Shown here: in pieces, positions 47,552 through 59,310 of the stretch | Layout of the letters: each line of letters opens with the position of its first letter | Position numbering within the stretch: position 1 is the first letter of the stretch | Assembly (NCBI GenBank): GCA_010405405.1 | Contig: MU004236.1 | Location: forward strand, 855,457-919,456 | DNA length: 64,000 nt | From: Microthyrium microscopicum | Taxonomy: Eukaryota > Ascomycota > Dothideomycetes > Microthyriales > Microthyriaceae | Direction of reading: 5' to 3' | Notes under the pieces: model-generated | What the model was told of the DNA's origin: nothing | Seen by the model: only the letters and a program-made list of their open reading frames with translations | Database searches by the model: none | Program-made: the position numbers and the translations under genes

Positions 47552-48430
47552 TCAGACATCTGCTCTGACTCTTTCTTCATATACAATAAAGCAGTGTCCA
47601 TTCAGCCCAGAAACCATCAGGTCCTCCAAAGTGTTCCCGTGAACCTGTGGTGATTGGACTGAAGCCAGTGAGAAGCACATGTTCTTGAAAAATTCATGCG
47701 ACCACTTTGGGCGGTCAATGTGTACTCCATATATCATACTCTTATTACTGTGAATTGCCTGGTCAGGAACTGAAGCTACATGCTGTGACTGGCAAGGCCC
47801 AACTGATTCACAAACAGTCGGAAGTACAATCCCAGCAGGCTGGAACGGTTCTGTAAGTCGTAGAATCTGGTTCAGAAAGATATCATTGTGCCTGGTGAGT
47901 CAAGTAAACACGTCGACATTACCATTCAATGTTCTGACCGCTGTCTAACCAAACGTCCAAACCTATAACGGTTGAAGGCCTAAAATGTTGAGATCGCATT
48001 CAATGGCTGCTGTCTTCCAGCGCTCGAATGTTATGAAGACAGGCTCTACATGAATCACAAGCACCATGACTACAGGAACTGACGTGAATTGTCCCCCTCG
48101 ATTCAACAAACAAGTCAGTGAGCAAATCATCTCGATTGCTGGTCTATCTATCACTGGTACAGCCTATCTGTATTCTGCCCGAGGGAGCGATGACAGGCCG
48201 TGCTACACTGCGATTGACGAGTACTTTCATGGATCGGAATGAGTTGTATTGTGGAAATGGTAGATGGCTCTCATCGTTGTAGTTAGCTCTTTTGTGCTGC
48301 ATACAGTCGGAGCTTTGCAGCAAATCAGCAAGTTCTCCATCGAGGGAGCGAGAGACTTCAGCTGGCCACATTCGTAGATCAGTTCGTCATCCTTGTATGT
48401 AGAATACGAATCTCGTTCATCTGGGCGCAT
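47552..48430 (-). pseudogene. Unrecognised spliced coding region, intact gene or decaying relic
   Basis: A coding-like frame starts at ATG 48371 (MWPAEVSRSLDGELADLLQ) and continues to the stop at 47552 (ends GHCFIVYEERVRADV). A GTAATG...CACCAG intron of only 31 bases (about 47898-47928) joins LDVWLDSGQNIEW to HNDIFLNQILRLTEPFQPAG without losing frame. Two stops lie in the frame upstream of it, TAG near 48145 and TGA near 48003. Both could lie inside further introns (for example GTTTGT at about 48107 to TTTTAG at about 47984, length a multiple of three), or they could be disabling mutations. An overlapping ATG at 48430 opens another frame. I do not recognise any domain and do not assign a function. 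The unusually short intron and weak donors favour decay. Confidence 0.35.
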
Positions 48431-51400
48431 TCGGTACCGGTATATTAATACTCTCTAGCTTGCAGTCACTACCCAACCGCGATTTTCGTCGTCGCCTTGG
48501 GATTATGCCTCTTCAAGTAAAGACTCAAGGAGTTGTTTCACAATAGATAATAGATAAAGGGCTAGGTAAATCTATAAACTGATGCTGGACTAAGCAACAA
48601 TGGCGCCTGCCGCACTGTTGGGGAACCAGAATACTCCGTATTGCAGATCATTTCCTCAAGCAAAGCGGTTAAGTCAGTTGCCGAATGGCTTTTATCCTAC
48701 CAACAGAATTTCCGATGATCTTACGGTATTAGCTCCAGATGAATGATCAGCAAAGAGGCTTGTTCAACGGTTTTGGCAATTGTGCATTCACGCTTGACAT
48801 CAACACTTCAACGTTGAACAGCAAGACGTCAAGAATGATAGCTTATGAGACATGTTCCGGCAATGCTCGTTGATTGGTGTGTTCGCTCAACGGCCGCCCT
48901 GTAATAACGAATGTGAATTTGGCGACCTTACCATCAACATCAATATCATAGTCACTTGTGCTTTGATATACGACTCAGCTTAAATCTCTGCTAAACTCCG
49001 TTTTCGGAATTAGTTTAAGCATTAGGAATAGATCAATAATAGTAGTCAGGAGTTTTTTGCACTGCCTATTTTACACGATGGATCTCTCTTGGCCCAAGTT
49101 CCTGTAGCTCAGAGCCGGTGAGCCGTAAAGCGGTCGTCAGGCTTTAACGGTCGAGTTGACGGCCACTTGCGTCCTCCCGCTGCAGCTCTTGCATCGACCA
49201 CTAATTTCCTCGAGCGCCAACTTGCCAACGTCTGGCAGAGTGGAGACAAAACAGGCTGCCCAATGCGCGTAAGGCAAGGAAAGTTAAACCCCCTTAGAGT
49301 GGCGTATTCTGGTCGGCGACTTGGCAAGCTACCCTGGAGCAGTAGTCTTGCAAGTAGAGAACACGATCAGGTTCGTGAGATTTTGATAGTGAACTACGTT
49401 CTGATATTTGCTATCCATACGAGCCTTACGATCGTCTCACTATGCTGGCAGTCCGAAAGTTTTCGGAGTTATATAATGCTGGATCCTAAACTTTTCTGGG
49501 GTACCCAGCAACTTACAGGCCTGATGGACCAGATACGATACTGCCGCTGAAAACGCGCGAGGATTGCTGGACCGCAAAAGTACATCTTTTTTCAAGCTAT
49601 CGACGCCTAAAGCAAAACAAGAGTGTCTGGCATTTGAAGTCAGCATAAGCCTAGCATTACGAAGCCACACATTGAACAATGGACCTCACTGCGTTTCCTG
49701 TGCGACCAGGACTCTGGCAGGCTGCCTGATTGCATCTCATGATCTTGGAACTCCAAATACCTCGTAGATCTGTTCATGGGTCCCTTGAATCCCAACAGGA
49801 GAGGTGTACAGGCCCTTTTCGCTTCCGGCGGTCCGCTACCTTGAAATCCTCACATACCCTGACTTTCGCTCCCTGGTCGCAAAACGCATAGGCCCCGCAA
49901 CCTGGGACTCGGATTACGGTTGGTTGGTGAAGATTAAAAAAGAACATCCGTACAGCGCAATGCTGAGCAACAGAGATGGGCCCAGAAACTCTATCCGAGC
50001 GACTTGCATCGTTGTATCGCGTCGCTGGAGCGTTAACGCGGACGCATTTTCGTTGCACAAAGCCGGTTTTCTCAAGGCGAATTATATGGTATTGACGAGT
50101 AATGGGATATTGTTGGACCTTGGTCTAACATTACGATGCTGTGTACCATCGTACATACCGTCGCCTTGGAATGTCCAGCGGTTCGGCTACAGTTCTTCCG
50201 CTGCAGTACAAAGGGTGCTATTTCAGTTTATGTGACGACCGTTTGTGTACTTTTCACCGCCAAATAGTTGAATGCCACTTGATTTCAGGGGCTTGAGTAC
50301 GCAAGGCGTACTCCGTAGGCCGAGTACTCAAGTCTTAATGACCCAGTAGGTTGCACTCAGCCTGATGCTATCTATGCCAAAGTGGAGGATGTCATCTGGT
50401 TAAATGCAATAGCTCACCGCAGAAGTTTATGGTCATTTATTGAGAAACGAGTGGAGAATCCCAATATTGTGGTTAGGTGGAAGGTAGGTCGATCTGTTGG
50501 CAGTTGGCACTTGGAACTGCCCGACCCGTAACGGTGCACAGGAAAGAAATGAACGAGGACAACGTAAAGGTGTGTTACTCGACAGTCACAGCATCATGAT
50601 GCATGATCCAGCGTTTCGGGTGCGTTCCCATTGGGCTCCATATCCTCAGCGTAAGCTCAAAAGAAAAGTGAATCGAGTGCGATTGTACTGGCGATACCAA
50701 CCAGATGTCAAAGCCAAAAACACTTCAAGACGCAGACGTTTTAACAGTCAAGACAGTCAACATGCGTTTTGTTTTATCACCCTTATTCTGTAAAAGCTTC
50801 AATCGGTGTAAAGTCCTTCCGTCTGTCGATATAACCAAAGTACAAGTACGTATCGGGGGTTTCGTACATGGACGCGTGAAAATTACAAGAAAAGATCGAA
50901 CCTAGATGGTGGAAAGCCGATAGTTTCTCACCGACACTAAGCCTAGCTGAGCAATGTTTAACGAATTGGCGTCAAGCCCAGGCGGACGTTGAGATTTGTG
51001 TACGCCAGAAAAGCAAAAATCGATAGAGATTCAACCCCAGATCCCAGGCCACGCCACAAAATCAAGGAGACGTTTGGTCGTCGTTGTTCAGCCGCCTGCG
51101 CATGAAGAGACTTCGTTCGGAGTCCCCGGTGGTGGCGCTTGGGGTATCAATGAGGCTCACATATCAACTCATTACGGCAGCTCTGTAAATTGTAATATGG
51201 TACCTAGGGCGATTGTTCAACGAAATGGACCTGGTCGATATAGAGGGGGGATACAAGAATGATCCGCCGATCTTGATAATCATCCATAATCTTGATTTCG
51301 GGGTTCCAGCTGCACATCCAAAATCTCTAGGTATTATTTGGCTCACGATTTTATTCCTACAGCATTATGACATTGTGGGGAAACATAGCAAGGATATCCA

Positions 51401-54400
51401 GAATAAGTATAGCGATGCTGGATCTGGCCATACAAAAGCAATTTTGGGATAATTAATTGGCTTGTTTTTCTCCGTTTGACACCTGCATGTTAACCAAGGC
51501 CACTAAACCCGGCACGGCGTAGACCAGTCACTGGGAATAAGAGATAGGCCAGTCATGTTTTCTTGAGGCTGGAGCAGGGAGCCTGGTAGATCTGATGTGT
51601 ATGATCCCTGAGCCGGATCAGTAGATTATAGAAAGCTTAAATGTTCCCATCATGTCAATATAATATGCAGAAGTTGGATAGAGGAAGGGATGAAGTTAAG
51701 TGGCAGTTGAAATCAAAGTTTCAAGATCCAGCTCTGCCAGCCTGAAGCTGCTTGAGATCGAACAGCCAAACCGATGAGGACAAAAGCGGAGCAGCGAGGG
51801 TAATCGTTTTCCTCGTTGGGAGACAGGAGATGCGCTACTGCAAGCCTCTCGTCTCTTTCTTCCTAACTGAGTGCGTCCCGAGCTGTCGGCTCAACGTTGG
51901 TTGCAACGGTCTGGCACGGACAGCGATTCGCGAAAGATCAGCAGAGGCCCGCTGCGTCTACGGTCTCCATTGCTGCCAGCGTTCACTGAATGCAAGATAT
52001 CATTCAAGGATAGATGGCCCAACATTTCGTCAAAAGCAGCTCAACTGCAGGACCTGCTTAGGTATGCAATTTGCAGCTCCAACCCCTAATCGGTGTTCTT
52101 TCTCTCATAGCTCCTTTATGTGCAGTTTCCATCTGGAGAATTGAAAGCAGATGCGAAAAAGAAAGCCTTGCCAAGTTCCAACACTTGAAAGTACAAGGGG
52201 AAGGCTGGCCACGATCCAATGCAGACCGGGACAGTGCCAGGATCCAGGACAGACTAGAAACTCAACACCATATGCAGCAGAGCACAGCTTGGTCGAAGCA
52301 AGCCTCTATCCAGCCAACGCCAGCCCATCACAGTCGACCTGACGCATGCCAGGGCCTGGTATTTGAATTAACTTGCAGACCTACGATTGGCTCGTCTACC
52401 ATTTAAGCCTTGCCCACCCAAGCTGTTGGCGCTGAGCATTGGTGACGCTTAACCCCCTTCCTCCTTGGGCCTCTCACAGCGTCGTTGAACTGTTTCTAAG
52501 CTTTGCGCGTTCCGCTCTCCGCTATTTCATCAATCAGAGTCTACGAAAGCGACCCCAACGAGCGCCAAATCAGTCAATCATGTATGTCCAGTCCATCGAC
52601 CAAACGATTACCGGCTCCCGTCACGACAAGGCCCCACCCCTTGTTGTCGTTCCAATAAGCTGGGCCTGGACCGTTTGGAAAGAACCTCTGTCTCGACTCT
52701 CAAGCTCCTTTTTGCAGGTCAGTTTTGTTACCTGTACTTTGCATTTCTTCCGGAGACCAATAGACATCGGAGGCCTGAGATGTGTACCACCCGTTGCCGT
52801 ATGCTTGGGTCCGACAATTCCATCATGCAAAGTTTTGTACCATCGAAAAACTGTTTCTCCTGCTCCTGTAACAAAATAGAATCAACGGCGTATTTTCACC
52901 GCACATAGAAAGTCAGCGTGTAAATCGGGAGCGTCCTATCGGTACACCCCGCGGCGTGCCGTTTTTTAGTGGCCGTTTTGTCCAATGTTTCGTTTCTTGC
53001 ACAACCAAACTTCTAGTATTATTCGATATTGCTGGTTCAATCAATCAAACATGAAGGACACCCGCTATCATCATACAACAAGTAAGTATTTAGACTTGAA
53101 AGGAATCTATCCAGTCGTATGATGAAGCGTGAAGGTCCAGGTGGACGATAGCACTTGGCACTAACAAGTATCTTGTTCATTTTTAATGGCCTGATAAATT
53201 TGCTTTTGCGTGCTCATGGATTCCTACGTTCTTTTCCTAACCATGCCCTGGAAATGCTGATGTGATTTGAGGCGAAAGCCGAGAGTCGAATTTGGAGCAT
53301 AGACTTGACTGCCAACGGTTGACATCGCTCATACTTTCATTCACTCCACAAATGCCATCAGAGCCACAATCTTACTAACGCAGGCCCTACAAAAAGAAGT
53401 AAAGTCCTGGACTTCAGAGAGACACTTGCAGATACCGTATTTGTTTTGCGTCCACCAAGCAATTGAAACGTCAAGAAGTGGGGTTCCCATTGAGAGGCCT
53501 GGCGCGTCTTTACGGGGAGAATGCACAAAGACAGCTGAACTTGGCGATAAAATGTTCACTAAACATGGGCATACTCCTGTGCTCTATCAAGCCGCGTATC
53601 TATTCCACCTGATTGGAATTCTGAGCACCAGGTAGGTGGAGTCCTGGGGCGATAGCCAAGTTACGCCTCCAATTCTTCTACGACAAACTTGTCAAACGTT
53701 CGACAAACACATTCGAATCATCATCGACCGTTCAAGGATCCAGCGGACAGGCGCAGCGAAGAAATGCTCCGTTCAGCTTCCACAAGTTGAAGTTGCACCC
53801 TGGAGGGCCTGGACTAAGTTTGGTAAAATGAGACCGTAATTCTTTTTCCAAAGTTGAGACATTCAATTCCTAGAGAGTCATGTCCATCTTAGAACCCGGA
53901 CTCCATCCGAAATTCCGGGCATCATTTGCGGCTTCGCGATTGGATATACTTTCTATTGCAAGCTGAATTATGATTAAACCTATAACTTGATTGTGAGGAT
54001 ATTCCAGTGGCAGCAACATAGCTTTTTCAAGATGAAGTAAACGGACAGGCAGACTCATGTCTATATCTTCTCGCCTCCGACAATAAATGCCAATAGTGCT
54101 TAGGTAGACAGAAAGCAGGGTTAAGCGTACCCCAACTCTACTATTTCCCTTTATGGGTATCTTATTCGGAAAGCAGGACTCGACAAGGCTCCTCAGAGGC
54201 TCAGACAGGTGTTTGGTATTAAGGGGGATCTTGTTGGTGCTGTGGTGAGTTCGTGCCACAGTTGTCACCATCGTGCTTGTCTCCCTATTCTTGTTTCCGT
54301 AGTAGTGGCTTCGAGCGTGCCATCAGCAACTCATGGCTTGTGGTAATAAGTCTAGCAAAACCCCCCCAATCCAAGAGCAGGGTCTCACTTCCACCCACGC

Positions 54401-55126
54401 ATCTGCGCCATTGGCGCGAGAGTGAAGTGGATCGGTGGCTTTCGCATCAAATGTCAGGATGGACTACAATCCGCTCAGTGCGTCAGGCTGTACCACTACC
54501 CGCCCGTCCTCCCGTCGAGAACCTGGGTCTATTACCAGGAAAATACGCCTCTTCATCCTGCAGTCCACAGTCTGCCAGCGCAAGCAGGCTGGCTTACGAT
54601 GCGCGAAAGAGGGCTGCTGAGCGAGATCTGCGATATATGCCCCAGTATCCTTCTGATCATCTAAACCCGTTTTCTAGCTCTTCTTACGACACCCTCCCAA
54701 CAACAAAGTCGCCTCTGTTACTCCTTTTTCAAGAAAGTTGTGATCATCTGGCCATTCCTCCATGAGAAGTTATTGACCCAGGTCGCCAATATCTACACTA
54801 CTTCTCCTTTGGCACTTCCGAGCTCACCGTTCTCGGAATTCCGTGTTCCCATTCAACGAAAATTAGGAGAACTGGAGATTCTGCAGCTAATTGACCAAAT
54901 CTCTGGCAAAGGATCTACATTTTAGTCTGACGGGCAATCGTCCTTAAGAGGTCCACTGACGTCTTCACTTTTGTGTCGACTTCCTGTTGACATTCTTATA
55001 CACCAAGGCCACCACTGACTCAACACTGTATCGGACTGACTTCCCTAAGGATATCTCCGCGGATCAACGTGTTCTACAATCACTTCAACCTCTCACTCAC
55101 CACACTCATACCCTTCATTGCCACTC
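48431..55126. other. 6.7-kb gene-poor region upstream of the MYB regulator
   Basis: Read on both strands. Frames up to about 170 codons occur (49167-49550, 49804-50235, 52439-52879, 54253-54765), but most lack an ATG start, overlap equally long frames on the other strand and show no family. I do not call them genes. Composition stays near that of the rest of the window, so there is no obvious AT-rich, RIP-degraded transposon. Parts near the MYB start (54980-55126) look like a leader. The region may be the extended regulatory region of the MYB gene; no motif proves it. Confidence 0.5.
54459..54620 (+). other. Possible upstream open reading frame before the MYB gene
   Basis: An ATG at 54459 opens a 53-codon frame (MDYNPLSASGCTTTRPSSRR...) that ends about 500 bases before the MYB start. 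Long leaders with such frames are common for fungal developmental regulators, but whether this part is transcribed is not known. Confidence 0.25.
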
Positions 55127-56041
55127 ATGATGGCAATGATTACTGACCTGAGGCCAATGGGCAACATGTATGCTTACCCAACACCTTCCATGATCTCTAC
55201 CAACATCCTCCAACAACCCGAGAAGAAAGGACCATGGAGTTTAGAAGAGGATCGATGCGTGTGCTATCTTCATCAGGAGTATCTTGAGCTTCATGGCAAT
55301 CAAAGTCCTGCTTGGCCGGAGATTGCAAGAGACATGGGCATCCGATATGGTCACCGGCGGACAGCAAAACAGTGTCGTGAACGATACACTCAAAGCTTGA
55401 GACCTGGACTCGATCGTAGCCCCATCAGTTCCGGAGAGGGCGAGCTCATAATGGACCACGTCGGTAGATTCGGTAACAACTGGGCTGAAATTTCGCGACG
55501 ACTAGGCAACCGCAGCGATAACATGATCAAAAACTGGTACAACAGCCAAAAGAAAGTACGGAATGACAAGAACCGTGTCAGTAAGAAGAACACTCGGGCA
55601 GCAAAGCGCAGCCATCAACTACCTTCGCCAGCCTTGACTTCATCTTCATCAAACAGCCGCATGTCGCCGCATTCCACAACCTCATCAATTGGATGGAACA
55701 GTGACAGGCGACAGAGCCTTGTACTCCCGCCAATCGATCGTCAACTTCCACCTCCATCTGCCTTGCTGCCGCAACCGTCACCGTACCATACACATTCGAT
55801 GCCATCGCCAAGTGGCCCAGTAACGCCTGGTCTAGCACCAAGTCCGACTACATTTGGCTACTTCAGTCACCTTCCAGCGCCAACTTCTCCAAATGGGTAC
55901 AACGGCCATTTCGAAAGCGGATCACCAAGCGGACTCTCGCCAGGCTCGTCCCGTCCTACGCCTCTTCAGCCGGCGTTCACTCCAGCCCAGCCGACTCAGC
56001 CAGTCACTGACCGGTTTTTATTCAGCATGCTCAACCACTAA
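55127..56041 (+). CDS. Two-repeat MYB transcription factor, FlbD/RCA-1-like
   Basis: One exon; the first ATG in the frame gives 304 residues. Two MYB repeats lie at about 33-88 and 95-142: KKGPWSLEEDRCVCYLHQEY ... RRTAKQCRERYTQSLRPGLD, then ISSGEGELIMDHVGRFGNNW ... EISRRLGNRSDNMIKNWYNS. The layout and the blocks KQCRERY, GNRSDN and IKNWYN match the FlbD group, regulators of conidiation and secondary metabolism in Aspergillus and Neurospora. Unlike FlbD the first repeat carries an insertion (ELHGNQSPAW ... GIRYGHRR) and the protein has about 30 residues before it, so it is probably a related paralogue. The C-terminal half is Ser/Pro-rich and probably disordered. It follows the longest gene-poor stretch of the window, as expected for a heavily regulated gene. 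Confidence 0.8.
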   Translation: MMAMITDLRPMGNMYAYPTPSMISTNILQQPEKKGPWSLEEDRCVCYLHQEYLELHGNQSPAWPEIARDMGIRYGHRRTAKQCRERYTQSLRPGLDRSPISSGEGELIMDHVGRFGNNWAEISRRLGNRSDNMIKNWYNSQKKVRNDKNRVSKKNTRAAKRSHQLPSPALTSSSSNSRMSPHSTTSSIGWNSDRRQSLVLPPIDRQLPPPSALLPQPSPYHTHSMPSPSGPVTPGLAPSPTTFGYFSHLPAPTSPNGYNGHFESGSPSGLSPGSSRPTPLQPAFTPAQPTQPVTDRFLFSMLNH

Positions 56042-56904
56042 GCATTCATATCAATCGTTTGAAATCCATGAAGGCTGAATTGTCTCATTTTATAATATTT
56101 TACTGGTGTGGGCAGTCTTTCAGCCTTGTTCGGTCTGTGGCGTTACGGGATTTGCGTCTTTGCGAAGATACCCCAATGGGAAAACGAATGACCAGGAAGC
56201 ATAATATCCTGAGAGCAGACGACTTACTAAAGTCAAATATGCCCATATACGTGCGATGTCTCATAATGAATATAATTAATACAATGAATAAAACAACGAG
56301 TAACTTTTGAGTCAAATCAGTCTCCAAAGTAAAGTAATCACGATTTGTGCTCGTATGAGCCTCGCGATTCGCGTCATGGTCAAAGCCTCAATGCCTTGAC
56401 CGAGAGAAATGCGCACTGGTAGTGGTAGATAAGCCACGGAAGGTTTGCCCTGTAAAATGCGATGCGCTGGATGAAAGCGGGATATATCAAAAATAAATTT
56501 TCAGTGATTATTTAGAAGTTGAGTTGGCAAGCATCCCGTGTCGCGTACCTCGACCAGTTGACGCGCTTTGCATCCATGCATCCAAATTTCATCCCCGTCA
56601 CCATTCTGCAGACTTTCACATTCACTAATTGAGATCTTTTCAATCCTGCGTTTCTGACAAGTGCCGTCTGGCATCATACTCTTTTGGTCAGCAACGAGTG
56701 TTTACCATCGCACGATGTGCAAGTGCTACTCTAGACTTTAGAGTACATCCAAGACTCCTGCAACCTTTGAAGCTGGCATACTGCTTTAGCCATTACCGTC
56801 GCAATGGTCCTCGACTGGCCTTGAACGAACGGCCTTCATCTCCCTCTCATTCTCCCGAATACCCTTGAACTGCAGTAATTCATTGAGACAACTGGACGGC
56901 GACG
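56042..56904. other. Intergenic: MYB 3' flank and TRK promoter
   Basis: About 860 bases with no supportable gene. An imperfect inverted element CTACTCTAGACTTTAGAGTA lies at about 56726-56745, similar in core to the palindrome at 3910. Confidence 0.45.
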
Positions 56905-59310
56905 ATGTTCTTATTCAACTTGCCTTTCAGGCGATGGTCTCGCATTGCAAAGGCCCAGCTACCACAGCTAAACTTCATCACTTTGCACTATCTCTACTTT
57001 ATTGTAACAGGTCTCGTCTCTGGTCTCATTTTCTGGGGCTCTTCAACCCCTTCTAGGAGTATTCCATTCGCCGATGCTCTTTTCTTGTGCATCTCTGCCA
57101 TGACTGAAGCTGGTCTCAACACAGTCAATCTGTCGACACTCAACACATGGCAGCAGATCATTCTCTTCCTATTGATCATGATGGGCTCTTCAATTTTTGT
57201 TTCCATTTCCGTCGTCCATGTTCGACGTAAAGCCTTTGAAGAAAGGTTCTTGACTGAAGTTCAAAAACGGAAGCGCATGGGCACACGAATCCGGAGAACG
57301 TTCAGTCGAGCCCGTAGCGCATCTATTTCGCGTGGACCAACACATGCAAACAAGGACGAAGATCGAATCGAAGAAACCAGTTCAGAAACGAATGGTGATC
57401 AGGGTCCATCAGAAATGAACAACCATTTGGCGATATCAGATTCTTCGAGTCCCAATCCAGCCATCGATTATACGCAGACGCAAAAGCCACTTTCATCTCA
57501 CGGAACGAAGGAAGCCACAAGTCTACCAAGAGATGATCCAGCTGTTTCATCTCCGCCAGTCAGCCAGTTTGCGGGGCCAGTTGCTATGAGCAGGGGCGCC
57601 GTTATCAACGATGCATTGTCCACAACGCCCGTGTCTGATCATATCGCTTTCAGCGATGATACTCGGTTTCGGGATACCCGCTCACACAAGAGTGTACATA
57701 GGCGCTTATTCGACATGAGTGGAGTAGGAGCTCAACCCCATCGAGGATTCAGAGATTCCACACCGAACCTCCCTACACAACGCGGACACCGGTTCTCCGT
57801 CGCCTTACCATCAAACGACGTCGAAAGTCAGCATAGAATCAGAGGCCTAGGTGAAGTTGGCCGGAACTCAACCTTCCACCATTTGGATTTTGCAGAGAGA
57901 GAGCGTCTAGGTGGTGCAGAGTATAAAGCTGTACTCTTCCTTTCCTGGTTGATTCCAATATACTTTGTTGGTCTTCAATTGCTTGGCTGTCTTTCGATGG
58001 GCGCATATACCAGTGTATACTATTCCTCACTCACGAAAAGCAACGGACTCAACCCTTGGTAAGTTGAAATGATGCTCGCTAACATGCAGTACCATACCGG
58101 CTACCTTTATTGACTTCTGACAGGTGGGTTGGCGCCTTCAATGCGGTATCCGCGTTCAACAATTGTGGAATGTCTTTACTCGATGCCAACATGGTCGCTT
58201 TCAACAAGGATGTCTTTATCCTCTTAAGCCTTGGATTCCTTATTTTGGCTGGATTCACGTGTTTTCCAATCTTTCTTCGACTAGTCATATGGACATTACA
58301 CAAAATACTTCCTCGGGACGACAAATGGGCAGCACGAAGAGATACTCTACAATTTCTCCTGATTCACCCACGTCGATGCTTCACTCACCTTTTCCCTTCC
58401 CAGCACACTTGGTGGCTTTTCTGGAGCGTTGTTGGTCTTGACGGCATCGATTGCATCATGTTTGTTATTTTGAATGTGAGATTATACAGCTTTACTCATT
58501 AGAAGTATGACATGGCTGACACTGATTAGATCGGAAACAACAGAATCACAAGACTCAAAGCCGGATATGAAGTGCTAGACGGCCTATTCCAAGCACTCGC
58601 TGTGCGGGCAGGGGGCTTCTACGTCGTGTCTATTGTAGATACTCGTATTGCTCTACAAGTCCTCTATGTCGTTATGATGTACATTTCTGCATACCCCATT
58701 ACAATATCCATCAGAAACTCCAACGTCTATGAAGAGAGAAGTCTTGGAATCTACGCTGATGAGCCTGGTGACCAAGAATCAGGTCAAGCCGAAAAACCCG
58801 TCTCGTGGCTTGAAACAGAAGTTCTTGGTCCAGCTAACGCCTCGTCCCGAAGATACTTTGTTCAACAACAGCTTCGTGCACAGCTGGCTCATGATCTTTG
58901 GTGGTTGGCCCTGGCTATCTTTCTGATTATGATTGTCGAGGGAAGTAGTTTCCTGAGCGATCCAGCCACCTTCTCGGTATTCAATGTCGTCTTTGAGACC
59001 GTATCTGGTAAGAAATTGACCCCTTCCCTATAACATAAGACTAATTACTTTTTCTTCAATAGCGTATGGCACGGTTGGCATATCTGTTGGAGTGCCAAAT
59101 GCAGCGTACAGCTTCTGTGGCGCTTGGCATAAGCTCAGCAAGCTCATCCTCATTGCTGTGATGCTACGTGGTCGACATAGAGGACTCCCTGTGGCAATCG
59201 ACAAAGCTGTGTTACTTCCTAGGGATCATTTAAACACGCTTGAAGACGAAGACGCGCGGATTCGAAGAGAGGGAACGTCAGCAACTGTGCTGCCATCACC
59301 GACGGCATGA
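56905..59310 (+). CDS. trk1: TRK-type potassium transporter
   Basis: Four exons (56905-58058, 58124-58475, 58530-59007, 59063-59310) give 743 residues. Four pore-loop units of the TrkH/Trk1 superfamily can be read: SAMTEAGLNTVNLST, SAFNNCGMSLLDANM, ALAVRAGGFYVVSI and TVSAYGTVGISVGVPN, each with its filter Gly. A long hydrophilic loop (about 120-330, Ser/Arg-rich) between the first and second units is the usual fungal insertion and probably carries regulation. Trk proteins take up K+ at the plasma membrane, driven by the proton-pump potential. The second-unit splice (CCTTG to GTGGGT) and the others agree in phase. The N-terminus is short but starts directly before the first membrane helix, so it looks complete. 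Confidence 0.9.

Noticed and set aside
49167-50235. Plus-strand frames of 127 and 143 codons in the gene-poor region
   Set aside because: Neither begins with ATG, both overlap comparable frames on the other strand, and no domain or splice continuation could be found.
54253-54765. 170-codon plus-strand frame before the MYB gene, considered as an upstream exon
   Set aside because: No ATG at its start, ends well before the MYB start, and no donor joins it to the MYB frame; more likely leader or non-coding.
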